59,452 bases of DNA from an uncultured Fidelibacterota bacterium (GCA_913020255.1 CAJWAW010000002.1:1-59452), one strand, 5' to 3'; shown: positions 36,133 to 46,311, numbered from the stretch's first letter. The notes: a model not told the origin generated them from the letters alone. Numbers and translations are program-made.

Positions 36133-37813
36133 TTAATATTTTTTCTACGATTTTAATAATTTTTATATGATTACTGTTTATTTGTTTTAAGTAAAAATCT
36201 GAAGTACTAAGATAATATTCTCTTTTAGTTTTTCTTAAATCCTTAATGTTTATAAGAATATTATAGAATGCACCTAAAGATGCACTAGATATCATATTTG
36301 ATGCAACTCCTATATCTGAAATACAATTAGGATTTGAGTTCTCAGCTACATTTAAAGTTTCCTTAATTAATTTTGAACATATTCTTATTATTTCCAAAGG
36401 AATATTTGTTGCGTTTATAGTTGCCTTTAAAATTTCTTTTTCACGTAATTTTTGATCGTTTTTAGTTCTTTTTGGTAGTCTCATTGATGAAACTATATTG
36501 TTATAAGCAATTGTATCTTGATCAACAAGAGCAACAAGTAAATCCTTATAGTTCTGAGATTTAACTGATGATTGTAAGCAAATCTTAGAATATTTTCTGT
36601 ATTTATCATTACCATATGTTAAGTTACTTACCATGCATGTTAATGATGCTCCTAAGCTTCCAGCTAAGGCTGAAACACTACCACCACCAGGTGCAAATGA
36701 ATCACGAGATAATTCATTCAAGAATTTTTCAATACTTAGATGTTTTAACTCATTTTCATTTCTATCAACCAAATATTCAATAATTTTTTTATTAGGATTA
36801 AATGTAGATATATCTTCAAGCCCTAAAGATTTAATAGCAATGTTTATAATATCTTCTTCAGGAATGCCAATAGATTTTTTCTGTTTTTTTAAATAGTAAT
36901 TACCGCTATCAATTAAAGCTTTCTTTGGTAATAAACCAACAACTTCACTTCCAGTTACTCTTATTCCCCTTTTTCTAGCTTGCATTCTTACTTCTTCAAA
37001 CGTTTTATGAATTGAAGTTACTTTATAATTAATTAAGTTAATAGAAACTTGAGCCTGTTTATATTCGTTAATATACCAACCAACAGCTTTGCAAAATTTT
37101 AATTTTCCTGGTTTTTTAATGCCAATGCCATTTCTATCTCTTAAAATTTTATTGTTACTATCTCTCTTAAACCTACCAGCTTCTCTTATATCTAACGCAA
37201 TGTCAGTAGCAATCTTTTTATCAGTTGTATTTAAGTTTATATTATACGCAATTAAAAACTCTCTAGCACCAATAGCTGTTGCCCCAGTTTTTGAAATATT
37301 AAAAATAGGATTATTATAATCCGTTGGACCAAAGTCAGGCTTCCATTTTTTATCACCTAATTTATGTACTAAATTTTCATATTCGCCTGATCGAATATCA
37401 GATAAATTTTTTCTGTAATTGTTTTTTGCAGAGTTTTCATAAAGATAAATAGGAATGTTTAATTTGCTTGCAACTTTACTTGCTAAAGATTTAGATAATT
37501 CAATACATTCATTCATGGTTACATTTTGTAATGGTATAAGTGGACAGACATCAGTTGCTCCCATACGAGGATGTTCTCCTTTATGGTTTCTCATATCTAT
37601 ATTTACTGATGCAAATTCTATTAATTTATAAGCAACATTAATTACACTGTTTGGCTCGCCTATGAAAGTCAGTACAGTTCTGTTGGTATCTTTACCAGGA
37701 TCAATATCTAAAAGTTGAACATTGTTTGAATTTTCTACAATATCTTTAATACCATTTATAAAAATCTGGCTATTACCTTCACTAAAATTTGGAACACATT
37801 CAATTAATTTCAT
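36125..37813 (-). CDS. ftcD: Bifunctional glutamate formimidoyltransferase / formiminotetrahydrofolate cyclodeaminase
   Basis: A 562-aa fusion. The N-terminal 330 or so residues are formimidoyltransferase (MKLIECVPNFSEG, HKGEHPRMGATDVCPLIPL, SGEYENL). The C-terminal 190 or so residues, from FLNELSRDSFAPGGGSVSALAGSLGASLTCMV, are the cyclodeaminase. The enzyme passes the formimino group from formiminoglutamate to tetrahydrofolate and cyclises it to methenyl-THF, linking histidine breakdown to one-carbon metabolism. The domain order is the same as in vertebrate FTCD. No hut genes are adjacent. Its ATG overlaps the stop of a 39-aa ORF upstream (ATGA). Confidence 0.94.
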   Translation of the reverse strand: MKLIECVPNFSEGNSQIFINGIKDIVENSNNVQLLDIDPGKDTNRTVLTFIGEPNSVINVAYKLIEFASVNIDMRNHKGEHPRMGATDVCPLIPLQNVTMNECIELSKSLASKVASKLNIPIYLYENSAKNNYRKNLSDIRSGEYENLVHKLGDKKWKPDFGPTDYNNPIFNISKTGATAIGAREFLIAYNINLNTTDKKIATDIALDIREAGRFKRDSNNKILRDRNGIGIKKPGKLKFCKAVGWYINEYKQAQVSINLINYKVTSIHKTFEEVRMQARKRGIRVTGSEVVGLLPKKALIDSGNYYLKKQKKSIGIPEEDIINIAIKSLGLEDISTFNPNKKIIEYLVDRNENELKHLSIEKFLNELSRDSFAPGGGSVSALAGSLGASLTCMVSNLTYGNDKYRKYSKICLQSSVKSQNYKDLLVALVDQDTIAYNNIVSSMRLPKRTKNDQKLREKEILKATINATNIPLEIIRICSKLIKETLNVAENSNPNCISDIGVASNMISSASLGAFYNILINIKDLRKTKREYYLSTSDFYLKQINSNHIKIIKIVEKILND

Positions 37814-37929
37814 TGTAATCTTATATAAATTATTAATGCCAGTATTATAAATAGAATAAATATATTTTTAAAAATGTTTTTACTACTTCCAGTAGATTTC
37901 CATGAATTATTTCTTAAATGTTTAAACAT
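37810..37929 (-). CDS. 39-aa single-pass membrane peptide between the site-2 protease and ftcD
   Basis: Reads MFKHLRNNSWKSTGSSKNIF, then a hydrophobic helix ending IIYIRLQ. Its ATG overlaps the site-2 protease stop by 1 nt (TAATG, 37927-37931), and its TGA overlaps the ftcD ATG as ATGA (37810-37813). This is exactly the junction type used between proven genes here, and it fills the otherwise empty 115-nt gap. It has a basic N-terminus and one membrane segment (about residues 19-36). No family recognised. No strong SD is visible, so translation would rely on coupling. Confidence 0.6.
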   Translation of the reverse strand: MFKHLRNNSWKSTGSSKNIFKNIFILFIILALIIYIRLQ

Positions 37930-38600
37930 TACAGGAAAAATAAAATAGTTTGAGCTATAGATTCAAATTTATCAACAATAAATTCAGCTGGAATAGTAAT
38001 AAACCACCTTAGAGGTGATATTTTACCATTTGTTAAAATACTTAATGCTATTGCTCCAAGTAGTATTTTAGGTCCATATTGGTTTAATTTTATAAAAGCT
38101 GATCTATCATACTTTAATATAAAATTACCAAAAATTTGACCTCCATCTAATGGGTACATTGGAATTAAGTTAAATAGTCCTAAATAAGTATTTATCATGA
38201 TAAAATAATAAAAAAATATACTATTGCTTGGTTTAATTAAATTTAGCTTAATAAGAGCAGTAAAAATTAAAATACCAATAAAACTTAAAATGAAATTTGA
38301 AATTGGTCCAGCTGCAGCAACTTTTATCATATCATTTCTTGGATCGTTTAAATTTGCTGGATTAACAGGAACTGGTTTAGCATAACCAAATCCTATAAAC
38401 AAAATCATTAAAGAACCTAGCGGATCTAAATGCGCAAGTGGATTAAGTGTTAGTCTTCCTCTTAGGTAAGCTGTATCATCACCATAATAATATGCTGTAA
38501 CACCATGGGAAAACTCATGTACGCATAGAGCAAAAATTAAAGCAATGCTTATTAATGCAAAAATAATTGGGTCAGACATAAATACAGAAATTAATCCCAT
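37929..38600 (-). CDS. Site-2 protease family (M50B) membrane metalloprotease
   Basis: A 223-aa multi-pass membrane protein. The zinc site HEFSH is at 28-32 in the first helices, and the third-ligand motif FNLIPMYPLDGGQIFG (N-x-x-P-x-x-P-L-D-G-G) lies near residue 150. This is the short, PDZ-less SREBP-cleaving-type family found in many bacteria (YwhC-like), with poorly known substrates. It starts 1 nt after the xer recombinase stop. Confidence 0.92.
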   Translation of the reverse strand: MGLISVFMSDPIIFALISIALIFALCVHEFSHGVTAYYYGDDTAYLRGRLTLNPLAHLDPLGSLMILFIGFGYAKPVPVNPANLNDPRNDMIKVAAAGPISNFILSFIGILIFTALIKLNLIKPSNSIFFYYFIMINTYLGLFNLIPMYPLDGGQIFGNFILKYDRSAFIKLNQYGPKILLGAIALSILTNGKISPLRWFITIPAEFIVDKFESIAQTILFFL

Positions 38601-38601
38601 T

Positions 38602-39519
38602 TTAACCTCTTGGATGAAATTGTTTATGAATTTCTTTTAAATAGGACTTATCTAAGTGTGTATAAATCTGAGTTGTAGAAATATTTGTATGCCCTAATAA
38701 TTCTTGAACTATTCTTAAATCAGCTCCACCTTCAAGTAAGTGGGTAGCGAAACTATGTCTAAATGTATGAGGAGATATCTTCTTCTTAATAGAAGATAGA
38801 GATGTTACAGAATTGATTAAATTCCATATAGTTTTCCTTGATAGCTCTTTACCCCTATTACTTAAAAATAATATTCCTTTTGAATTTGCCTTCCTAGATA
38901 ATTGTGGGCGAATGTTTTCTAAATACATTAATAAACAGTTTTTTGCATTTAAACCAATAGGGATTAGTCTTTCTTTATCTCCCTTTCCGATAACTCTTAT
39001 AATATCATCCTCAAAATATATATTAGTTAAATTTAATTTAACTAACTCACTTACTCTTAATCCACAAGAGTATAGTAACGAAATAATAGATTTATTTCTT
39101 ACTCCATTAGCTTTACCTAAGTCAATTGATGTTAAAATCAAGTTAATTTCTTCAACAGAAAGTATAGTAGGTATTTTTTTATCAGCTTTAATTGACTTTG
39201 CTATATGTGATGGGTCAACTTTAGATAAATTGTTTATAAACAAATATTTATGAAATGTTTTTATGCTAGACATTTTTCTATTTAAAGTAGTTTTATAGGA
39301 TACTTTAGATATAAATGTTATAAAATTCTTAATATGATTTAATTTTATTGAATTAAATTTATTAATACTGTACTCAGAATCCAGGTACTCAATATAATAT
39401 TTTAAATCTAGCCAATATGAATCTATTGTGTTTTTAGACAATCTACGCTCATACTGAAGGTAAACTAAAAAACGCTTAACTTCATTTTTCATACTATAAT
39501 TTATATTTTGATTTTCCAT
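38602..39519 (-). CDS. xerD: Xer-type tyrosine recombinase
   Basis: A 305-aa site-specific recombinase. The catalytic set is complete: R155 (SCGLRVSEL), K179 (GKGDKER), H251/R254 (HTFRHSFATHLL), H277 (LGHTN) and Y286 (IYTHL). The N-terminal SAM-like core-binding domain is full length. Length and wording (EGGADLRIVQELLGH, HPRG end) match XerC/XerD housekeeping recombinases that resolve chromosome dimers at dif rather than phage integrases; XerD versus XerC is a judgement. Flanking genes are all housekeeping, with no sign of a mobile element. Its ATG directly abuts the gpmA stop. Confidence 0.9.
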   Translation of the reverse strand: MENQNINYSMKNEVKRFLVYLQYERRLSKNTIDSYWLDLKYYIEYLDSEYSINKFNSIKLNHIKNFITFISKVSYKTTLNRKMSSIKTFHKYLFINNLSKVDPSHIAKSIKADKKIPTILSVEEINLILTSIDLGKANGVRNKSIISLLYSCGLRVSELVKLNLTNIYFEDDIIRVIGKGDKERLIPIGLNAKNCLLMYLENIRPQLSRKANSKGILFLSNRGKELSRKTIWNLINSVTSLSSIKKKISPHTFRHSFATHLLEGGADLRIVQELLGHTNISTTQIYTHLDKSYLKEIHKQFHPRG

Positions 39520-40182
39520 TTAAATTTTTGTATTAATTTCATTAAAAGAGATTGGTAAATGACTGTTTGATCCAATAGATTTATCAAATAGAATTTCTAA
39601 AGATAGAATTTTATTTTTATTAAAAGTAAATATCCAAGGTTCACACCAACCGATTTCTGTTTTTAATATCAATTCAGGAGATAAATTTAAAAGATATTTA
39701 ACAATAGCTCTAATACTGTTCCCATGAGCTGATAATATTATATTATATTTTAATATATCTTTTAAAATAGAATTTTTAAAGTAAGGCACACATCTATTGT
39801 AGGTCATTTCTAATGACTCACCTCCAGGTGGAGGTACATTATAGCTCCTTCGCCATATTTGTACTTGATCTTTACCAAACTTTAATGATGCATCCTTTTT
39901 ATTTTGTCCAATTAAATCGCCATAGTCACGTTCGTTCAACCTCTCATCTTTAACAACATTAATATTTAAATTTAAACCATTTAAAATAATACTTAATGTT
40001 TCTTGTGCTCTTTTTAGATTCGAGGTATATGCTTTGTCAATTTTAATATTTTTCAATAAACTAATAGCATAATTAGCTTCAGATTTACCCTTATCAGTTA
40101 AATCAACATCTTCCCAGCCAGTAAATTTATTTTCTAGATTATATACAGATTGCCCATGTCTTATTAGTATTAATTTTTTCAT
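39520..40182 (-). CDS. gpmA: 2,3-bisphosphoglycerate-dependent phosphoglycerate mutase
   Basis: A 220-aa glycolytic/gluconeogenic enzyme that interconverts 3- and 2-phosphoglycerate. The phosphohistidine motif LIRHGQSVYN is at its start, followed by FTGWEDVDLTDKG. The acid/base segment ERDYGDLIGQNKKDA and the second catalytic His in SAHGNSIRAIVKYL are also present. Slightly shorter than E. coli GpmA (250 aa), with C-terminal trimming. It lies 4 nt downstream of the HIT gene. Confidence 0.94.
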   Translation of the reverse strand: MKKLILIRHGQSVYNLENKFTGWEDVDLTDKGKSEANYAISLLKNIKIDKAYTSNLKRAQETLSIILNGLNLNINVVKDERLNERDYGDLIGQNKKDASLKFGKDQVQIWRRSYNVPPPGGESLEMTYNRCVPYFKNSILKDILKYNIILSAHGNSIRAIVKYLLNLSPELILKTEIGWCEPWIFTFNKNKILSLEILFDKSIGSNSHLPISFNEINTKI

Positions 40183-40186
40183 AAAT

Positions 40187-40528
40187 TTATCCAGGAGGCC
40201 AAGAAAATTTTCTACCGCCTAATAAGTGCATATGTATATGGTAAACACTTTGCCCCGCATCTCCGTTACAGTTAAACACAATTCTATAACCATTTTTGCT
40301 TATTTTAAGTTGTTTAGCTAAATTTTTAGCAACTATAAATAGATGTCCAATCAATTCCTTATCATTATCAGTTATATCATTTATGGTTGCTATCTCTTTT
40401 TTTGGTATTATTAAAATATGATTAGGAGCAACAGAATTAATATCTTTGAAAGCCATAGATTTATCATCTTCATAGATAACATCAGCATTAATTTCTTTAT
40501 TAATTATTTTGTTAAAAATTGTGCTCAT
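40187..40528 (-). CDS. HIT (histidine triad) family nucleotide-binding protein
   Basis: A 113-aa HINT-branch protein. The histidine triad HIHMH is at residues 97-101 (VYHIHMHLLGGR), with the phosphate-binding N-x-x-x-x-x-G-Q-S-V stretch (NCNGDAGQSV) before it. Such enzymes hydrolyse nucleoside phosphoramidates such as aminoacyl-AMP; the physiological role is uncertain. The ATG overlaps the stop of the large secreted protein upstream by 4 nt. Confidence 0.94.
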   Translation of the reverse strand: MSTIFNKIINKEINADVIYEDDKSMAFKDINSVAPNHILIIPKKEIATINDITDNDKELIGHLFIVAKNLAKQLKISKNGYRIVFNCNGDAGQSVYHIHMHLLGGRKFSWPPG

Positions 40529-43161
40529 CCACTTAGTATAATGTTAACAATATTAATAATATCTAATACGTTAATTGAATTATCATTATTTATATCGCAA
40601 TTTACACATTGTTCATCATTTAATATAATGTTTACTAAATAAATAACATCTAAAATATTAACGTCATTGTCGTTATTTAAATCAGCCGATAAATCGTTAT
40701 TTATATTAAAATATCCGTAATATTGTCCTCTTCCATGTGTAGATGCAAGTACTAAATTATCTTCTTTACGCAATGATAGCATATCGACTCTGACATTTGG
40801 AAAATTATTGTGTGGATACCAAATTGGATTATTATCAAACAAATTATCAGTTTCCCAAATACCTATCTCAGTTGCAATCAAACAATTATTTGATGAATTA
40901 GAATTTAAAACAGATGATCTAATTGGCATATCAGGTAAGTTCGATTCTTTGCTTGTCCAACTACTTCCACCATTAACACTTGAAAAAATTGAAGAAATTC
41001 CATAGTTAGAAAATGTTACTAGTAAAGTATCTGAAGTCAACCCTTCAGATAATGATGAAATATTAGCTGTAGGAAAAAGAGTGCTTGTAATATTATCTAC
41101 AGTAAAATTATTATTATTACCGATTGATGCTTTGTAAAGATACCCAGATTGAGTACCTAGGTAAATTATATCAGAGTTGTCTATTGTATCAGAGTACTTA
41201 ACCATTGAAAATGGCACAGATGTGCCAGTATATAAATTCAAAGTAGATTCTTGAGGATTAGTATCTATATCTCTAATAATATAAATTCTATTTTGTTGGG
41301 TTCCATTGAAACTTACCGCATTAGCATATAAAGTATTATTTAGATAATTATAGTCGGCAGGATTAATAAAAACTCCATTATTACCATTAAAATAATTAAT
41401 ATACTCATTGTTAATAAATAAGTAATATCTATTATAATATGTAGAGGTGATTAATAATTCAGGTTCGTTAATATCATAAAAGCAATATGCTCCATCACCT
41501 CCACTTATCATATTATTTGTAGTAAGTGGTCCTGCTGGAATATTATTATAAGCAATATCACTATAAATCAAAGTACCATTATCCTGTAACCCTCCTGCAA
41601 AAATAGTATTTTCAATTAATGGGTTTATTGAACCTGTATAATACTGTAGTGTATTATAATTATTGTTTTTTTCAGAAAAAGTTATATTATTACTGCTGGC
41701 TGTTCCATTATTAGTATAAAAGATACCACCATCAGAAGTTATAGCAAATTCATTAGAATTATTATCTCTAAATGTTATGCTATGTATATCAGCGTGTACA
41801 TATTTATCACCTCCACCTTCATACATTAATGCCCAATCTGATAATTTATCCCAGGAGTTGCCAGAATTTGAGGATTTGTATAAATCTAATCCTCCTACGT
41901 AGATTGTATTTTCATCTGAAGGGTCAACCTTTATTGTTAGTGCGTGCCAAGCAAGTGTAGCCCAATTACTTTCAGTTATATTTGGAATGTTTTTCAAATC
42001 CCATGAATTTCCATTATTAGTTGATTTAATAATATAATTACCATAAGAATAATTAAATCCATAGCTATTGATATATCCTGAACCAAATACAGCGTATATG
42101 ACATTACTATTTGTTTTTGAAGAAGATAATACAACCCTACCAGGTATGTTAAATTCTTCTTGGTTTAGTATTAAATTTTTAATATCATCATATATTAACC
42201 AATCATTTTTATTCCCTGAATCTGAGTATAAAATTGTTGATCCGCCATTACCATTAATATTTTTCATAGTACCAACAAATATCCTTCCATTGCTTGAAAT
42301 CTCAATATCTGAAGGAGCATATGGAGTTGTATCACTATTTATGTTTGGTAGAACTTGTTCCCAGGTATTGCCAAAATTAGAAGATCTATAAAGTCCATCA
42401 GTCGGTAAGCTTTCTTGCAATCCATAATATGTTCCAGATACTACGCCTATATAAACATTAGAATTTGAATCTATTTCTATATCAGTTATATAAGAAAATT
42501 CTTCTGTTGATGGTAGTAGTTGCCATGTAATACCAGAATCTACAGATTTCCATAACCCAATGCCCCTGCCAGAGCTTTCTCTATATGTTACAATAGCTGT
42601 ATTAGCTTCTCCAGTACCCACATACATAACATTTGGATTATTTGGATCAAAAGCAATGCAGCTAACAACTAAATTATCCCATAAATCATTTACATTATTC
42701 CAATTTGAATTATCAGATAAAATATTATCATTGTACCATAAACCACCCGTAACCCCACCTGACCAAGCTTTTGATTTATTAGGATCATTTGGATCAAATT
42801 TTAGTGTTCTAGTTCTACCACCCATATTTGATGGAGTATTAACCCATTGAATTAAATTTGATTTTGGATTAGTATAAGAAGATTTATATTTTAAAGCTGA
42901 TTTTAATCTCTCATATGGTATGTACTTGAGCTTGGGGTCTAAAATCTTAAAATAATCTTGGTATTTTGCTAAATCAGGATGTTCTGGTTTAGGTATGTTT
43001 TCTAAATCAGTTGAGCTATAATTAGGAATATTATTATATTCTTTAATTAAAAATGATTCGTAGGTAGTTCTTTTATCAAAGTAATAATCAATAAATATGT
43101 AAATCAAGATAGATATTGATAAAAACGTAAATATATTTATTTTAAAATTCTTACTTATCAT
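40525..43161 (-). CDS. Secreted beta-propeller (BNR/sortilin-like) protein with dockerin-like C-terminus
   Basis: An 878-aa exported protein. The N-terminal [19 protein letters not shown] is a signal or anchor segment. The middle consists of BNR/VPS10-like propeller repeats such as [33 protein letters not shown] and [10 protein letters not shown]. The last 60 residues are two dockerin-type calcium repeats, [21 protein letters not shown] and [21 protein letters not shown]. No catalytic residues are evident. The dockerin-like tail is shared with two other secreted proteins in this region. I use the ATG at 43161; a TTG at 43164 is in frame. It overlaps msrB by 11 nt. Confidence 0.85.
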   Translation of the reverse strand: MISKNFKINIFTFLSISILIYIFIDYYFDKRTTYESFLIKEYNNIPNYSSTDLENIPKPEHPDLAKYQDYFKILDPKLKYIPYERLKSALKYKSSYTNPKSNLIQWVNTPSNMGGRTRTLKFDPNDPNKSKAWSGGVTGGLWYNDNILSDNSNWNNVNDLWDNLVVSCIAFDPNNPNVMYVGTGEANTAIVTYRESSGRGIGLWKSVDSGITWQLLPSTEEFSYITDIEIDSNSNVYIGVVSGTYYGLQESLPTDGLYRSSNFGNTWEQVLPNINSDTTPYAPSDIEISSNGRIFVGTMKNINGNGGSTILYSDSGNKNDWLIYDDIKNLILNQEEFNIPGRVVLSSSKTNSNVIYAVFGSGYINSYGFNYSYGNYIIKSTNNGNSWDLKNIPNITESNWATLAWHALTIKVDPSDENTIYVGGLDLYKSSNSGNSWDKLSDWALMYEGGGDKYVHADIHSITFRDNNSNEFAITSDGGIFYTNNGTASSNNITFSEKNNNYNTLQYYTGSINPLIENTIFAGGLQDNGTLIYSDIAYNNIPAGPLTTNNMISGGDGAYCFYDINEPELLITSTYYNRYYLFINNEYINYFNGNNGVFINPADYNYLNNTLYANAVSFNGTQQNRIYIIRDIDTNPQESTLNLYTGTSVPFSMVKYSDTIDNSDIIYLGTQSGYLYKASIGNNNNFTVDNITSTLFPTANISSLSEGLTSDTLLVTFSNYGISSIFSSVNGGSSWTSKESNLPDMPIRSSVLNSNSSNNCLIATEIGIWETDNLFDNNPIWYPHNNFPNVRVDMLSLRKEDNLVLASTHGRGQYYGYFNINNDLSADLNNDNDVNILDVIYLVNIILNDEQCVNCDINNDNSINVLDIINIVNIILSG

Positions 43162-43648
43162 CAAAAAACTTTAATAATTCAGAATATCCTTCGATTTCTA
43201 ATTTATCTTTAGGGATAAATTTTAAGGATGCTGAATTTATGCAATATCTGAGACCTGTCTTATTTTTAGGACCATCATCAAATACATGCCCTAAATGAGA
43301 GTTAGAAGTTATTGATTTAAGTTCAGTTCTTTTATAGCCTAATTTAAAATCATCAGTGCTTTTCAGTGACTCAGAGTCAATAGGCTTATAAAATGATGGC
43401 CATCCACTACCAGAATCATATTTATGAATAGAGCAGAACAATGGTGTTCCATCGATTATATCTACGTAGATACCCTCCTCTTTATTATCCCAGTATTCGT
43501 TATCAAATGGTTTTTCAGTGCCACAATTTTGGGTCACTTCATATTGTAATTTCGATAATTTTTTACCCATATAATCCTCTTTTATAAATTGATTATTAAT
43601 AATAACAGATATCATTAAAAGTAATATAATATGCTTTATTGATAGCAT
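43151..43648 (-). CDS. msrB: Peptide-methionine (R)-S-oxide reductase
   Basis: A 165-aa MsrB. It has [43 protein letters not shown] and the catalytic cysteine in [13 protein letters not shown]. None of the four zinc cysteines of the E. coli type is present, and the usual resolving Cys position (SGCGWPSF) is Ser; the Cys in PLFCSIHK might replace it. The full frame begins with a signal-like stretch ([16 protein letters not shown]) at an ATG overlapping the previous stop (TAATG). A second ATG at 43570 has a good SD (GAGGA) and would give a 139-aa cytosolic form. Both forms may be made. Confidence 0.9.
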   Translation of the reverse strand: MLSIKHIILLLMISVIINNQFIKEDYMGKKLSKLQYEVTQNCGTEKPFDNEYWDNKEEGIYVDIIDGTPLFCSIHKYDSGSGWPSFYKPIDSESLKSTDDFKLGYKRTELKSITSNSHLGHVFDDGPKNKTGLRYCINSASLKFIPKDKLEIEGYSELLKFFDDK

Positions 43649-44121
43649 TATAATTTAATAGAAAATAGGGAAATAGATGTTACAATAAATGAACTAATTA
43701 GTACTCCAATAGATATAGCGATTATTGATTTTTTTCTACTTAATCCAAATAGGTAAGCAGCTAGGGATCCTGTCCATACGCCAGTTAAAGGAAATGGTAT
43801 ACCAACAAATAATATTAAACCATAAAACTTGAGTAAATAAATCATCTTTCCCTTTTTCTTAGTTCTCTTAAAAATATAATCTAATGTATTCTTAAATAAA
43901 TTATTTTTTGACATAAAGTCCATAATTGGTCCAATTGCATATAGAATTAAAATACCAATTAATATATTTCCAATAATAGAAAGAATAACAATATTTTCAA
44001 CAGGTAATGAATAATATTTAATCGCCCAAGGTATTGACCCTCTAAGTTCTGTTATAGGAAACATAGAAAGTATAAATACCTTCAGATGTTCATTATATAA
44101 TATTAAATCTAAAGAATTCAT
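43648..44121 (-). CDS. COG2426 / small multidrug export family membrane protein
   Basis: A 157-aa multi-pass membrane protein of the Sm_multidrug_ex family. Landmarks are [19 protein letters not shown] near the N-terminus and [29 protein letters not shown] in the second half, both highly conserved in COG2426. The family name comes from a loose link to drug export; transport has not been well shown, and some call it a DedA-like protein. It lies 3 nt downstream of the glycosyltransferase gene and overlaps msrB by 1 nt. Confidence 0.87.
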   Translation of the reverse strand: MNSLDLILYNEHLKVFILSMFPITELRGSIPWAIKYYSLPVENIVILSIIGNILIGILILYAIGPIMDFMSKNNLFKNTLDYIFKRTKKKGKMIYLLKFYGLILFVGIPFPLTGVWTGSLAAYLFGLSRKKSIIAISIGVLISSFIVTSISLFSIKL

Positions 44122-44124
44122 TAC

Positions 44125-44769
44125 TTAAATATAATGTTTAATGTACATTTTAATGAATCTAAATGTATCAGAAATATTTGAAAAATAACTAGGGCTGTTA
44201 TCGTAGATAGTTTTTATTTCAACATAATCGATTATTGATTCGTTATTGATTTTTTTTAAAAGTATTTCAGATTCAAACTGATACCCATCTTCATTTGATA
44301 ATAAATCTTCGAATAAAGATAGTTTGTACATTCTATATCCACATTGAGAATCATATATTTTTTTACTACAACTACTACTTATCATAAAAGATGTAATCTT
44401 ATTTGAAAAAATCCTTAATAATGGCATTTTTTTATAATTGGACCTGTATCCATATACTAAGTCGCAATTTTTAGCTTTTGATATAAACAATTTTAAATCC
44501 TCTACATTATGCTGTAAATCAGAATCTATAGTAATAATATGCGTATAATTATTTCTCCTAGCGTATTTTGCTGCTTTTTTTATTGAATAACCTTTGCCTT
44601 TATTTACATTATTTCTAATAAGTACAATGTTTTCAATATGGTTTTGTAGTGAAATATTAATATCAGATCCATCATCAATAATTAATACATTATATTTTAT
44701 TAATTTTTTAAGTAGTTGAGGTAAGTAATTACTGTGATTGTAGCATGGAATAACAACTAAAACATTCAC
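44125..44769 (-). CDS. Family 2 glycosyltransferase (polyprenol-phosphate type)
   Basis: A 214-aa GT-A fold transferase. VLVVIPCYNHSNYL opens the nucleotide-sugar domain, followed by LIIDDGSD and TIDSDLQHN, where the DxD metal site is D-S-D. NNVNKGKGYSIKKA is typical of dolichol/undecaprenol-phosphate mannosyl- or glucosyltransferases. There is no C-terminal membrane domain, so the product may be a soluble or peripheral enzyme. The start is GTG at 44769. The sugar and acceptor are unknown. It sits between a secreted peptidase and a COG2426 gene. Confidence 0.88.
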   Translation of the reverse strand: MNVLVVIPCYNHSNYLPQLLKKLIKYNVLIIDDGSDINISLQNHIENIVLIRNNVNKGKGYSIKKAAKYARRNNYTHIITIDSDLQHNVEDLKLFISKAKNCDLVYGYRSNYKKMPLLRIFSNKITSFMISSSCSKKIYDSQCGYRMYKLSLFEDLLSNEDGYQFESEILLKKINNESIIDYVEIKTIYDNSPSYFSNISDTFRFIKMYIKHYI

Positions 44770-44772
44770 GTT

Positions 44773-46311
44773 TTAATTATCTAATATAAGATTTACTAGA
44801 GATACAATATCTAACACATTAAGAGTACCATCATTATTTAAATCAGATACGTTAAGCTCACTATTAGTTGGTGTACTATCTCCAAGAACAAAATTAACCA
44901 ACATAACTAAATCTAATACATTTAAAACTTCGTCAGAATTAATATCGCCAGATAAGGCTGAACCTATAGTTACAATTTCAGTATGTGCAATACTTGTATA
45001 ACCATAAACGTTTGTAACTGTTAAATTTATTTCATATTGTCCATTACTAGAATAGGTATGCTCAGCATAATTATTAGAACTTACTTGAGTGTTACCATCA
45101 CCAAAGTCCCAATTCCAAGAAGAAATTTGCGTTTCGTTTACTTCTTGAGAAATATCAATTAAAATTATTGTGTTATCAACTAAATCGTAAGCAAATAAAG
45201 CTAATGGATTAGCATATGGTTCTGGTATAATATCAATTAAAGCATTTTGCCATGTATCAAAACCACCCATGGTTGATAAATTGAAGTATCCGTTGTTATA
45301 TCCACCCCAACCCCAATTACAATGAAATGAATTATTCTGATAGCCATCAACATTCCATGCATGTCCACCATTTCCATAAGAATCGCTAAAACCACTAAAC
45401 AGTATTGGCTTACTGTAATCTAACTGTTCTTTTAGAATTTCACTGAATTCATTAATATTATCAATGTTATCAGCATCTGCATTTGCTATATCATCAGAGT
45501 ATTTAAAATATCTTTGCATAGCATCCTGTGCTGAAGGGTAGACTCCTTGACACTGCGCACCAGAACCTCCATTTTCGTAACTCATGTTTACACTTACGCC
45601 AGTATGATACAATAGTAGTCTAGATGGATTTGTTGCATAAGTAGGCGCCATATTATCAAAGTCATAGAATGCTGTGCTAAAATCAACTGATAATTCACCT
45701 AAATTACTATCTATATAAGTATTGCTACCTGTTCCTTGCTCAGGATAGCCCCAATAATACATGATTTGACTCATTGCAACAGCAACGCAACCAACAGGTC
45801 CATTAAAACCTGTTTCTGCTGTAAGGGTATTGTTCCAGCTACCAGACTGGTCAAATTCAGCTACAATTAATGGGCTTACATTACGAACTCTAGTGTTTTT
45901 ATAATTAGAGTCTGAAAATTTGCTCCATCTATCTTTATTAATTGAATTTTGATAAGAATTAGAGGTTATATTAGATTTTATTTTACTTTTTATACTATTA
46001 AAAAAAAAATCAAAATTTGAAGGTATATTCTCAGTCTTGAAATTAGAATCAAAACTATAACCTATATATGGATCATATCTATCATCAGCAGATACTAAAA
46101 TAAATCCAAGTGGATTTAAATGATATATGTAGATCAAATCAATACCAGAATCTGAAACAACCTCTATACTTTTCACATTAAATGAAAATTTCTTATCGAG
46201 GTTATATTGTTTATAAATATTATAAGCTACTTTATCTGCCGTTTTCAGTTGAACTGGGGCAGCCAAAGTAAAGGAAACAATAAAAATTATTATAGACAAC
46301 ATTTTAACCAT
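44773..46311 (-). CDS. Secreted C10 (streptopain-like) cysteine peptidase with PKD domain and dockerin-like tail
   Basis: A 512-aa exported protease. The signal peptide is at 1-18 (LSIIIFIVSFTLAAP). The inhibitory prodomain covers about residues 19-140. The papain-like catalytic domain has C175 in GPVGCVAVAMSQIMYYWGYP and H317 in GHAWNVDGYQ, followed by HCNWGWGGYNNGYF. A PKD domain follows (about 372-448, WNWDFGDGNTQ), and the last 60 residues are two dockerin-type repeats (LDLVMLVNFVLGD and DLNNDGTLNVLDIVSLVNLIL). It probably degrades external protein. Tail and layout match the two other dockerin-tailed proteins here. Confidence 0.93.
   Translation of the reverse strand: MVKMLSIIIFIVSFTLAAPVQLKTADKVAYNIYKQYNLDKKFSFNVKSIEVVSDSGIDLIYIYHLNPLGFILVSADDRYDPYIGYSFDSNFKTENIPSNFDFFFNSIKSKIKSNITSNSYQNSINKDRWSKFSDSNYKNTRVRNVSPLIVAEFDQSGSWNNTLTAETGFNGPVGCVAVAMSQIMYYWGYPEQGTGSNTYIDSNLGELSVDFSTAFYDFDNMAPTYATNPSRLLLYHTGVSVNMSYENGGSGAQCQGVYPSAQDAMQRYFKYSDDIANADADNIDNINEFSEILKEQLDYSKPILFSGFSDSYGNGGHAWNVDGYQNNSFHCNWGWGGYNNGYFNLSTMGGFDTWQNALIDIIPEPYANPLALFAYDLVDNTIILIDISQEVNETQISSWNWDFGDGNTQVSSNNYAEHTYSSNGQYEINLTVTNVYGYTSIAHTEIVTIGSALSGDINSDEVLNVLDLVMLVNFVLGDSTPTNSELNVSDLNNDGTLNVLDIVSLVNLILDN

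Noticed and set aside
38813..39253. 146-codon plus-strand ORF opposite the Xer recombinase
   Set aside because: Antisense shadow; the minus-strand frame has a complete set of recombinase catalytic residues.
38602..39519. Integrase of a mobile element
   Set aside because: Size, wording and a housekeeping neighbourhood fit XerC/D; no att repeats or phage genes are seen.
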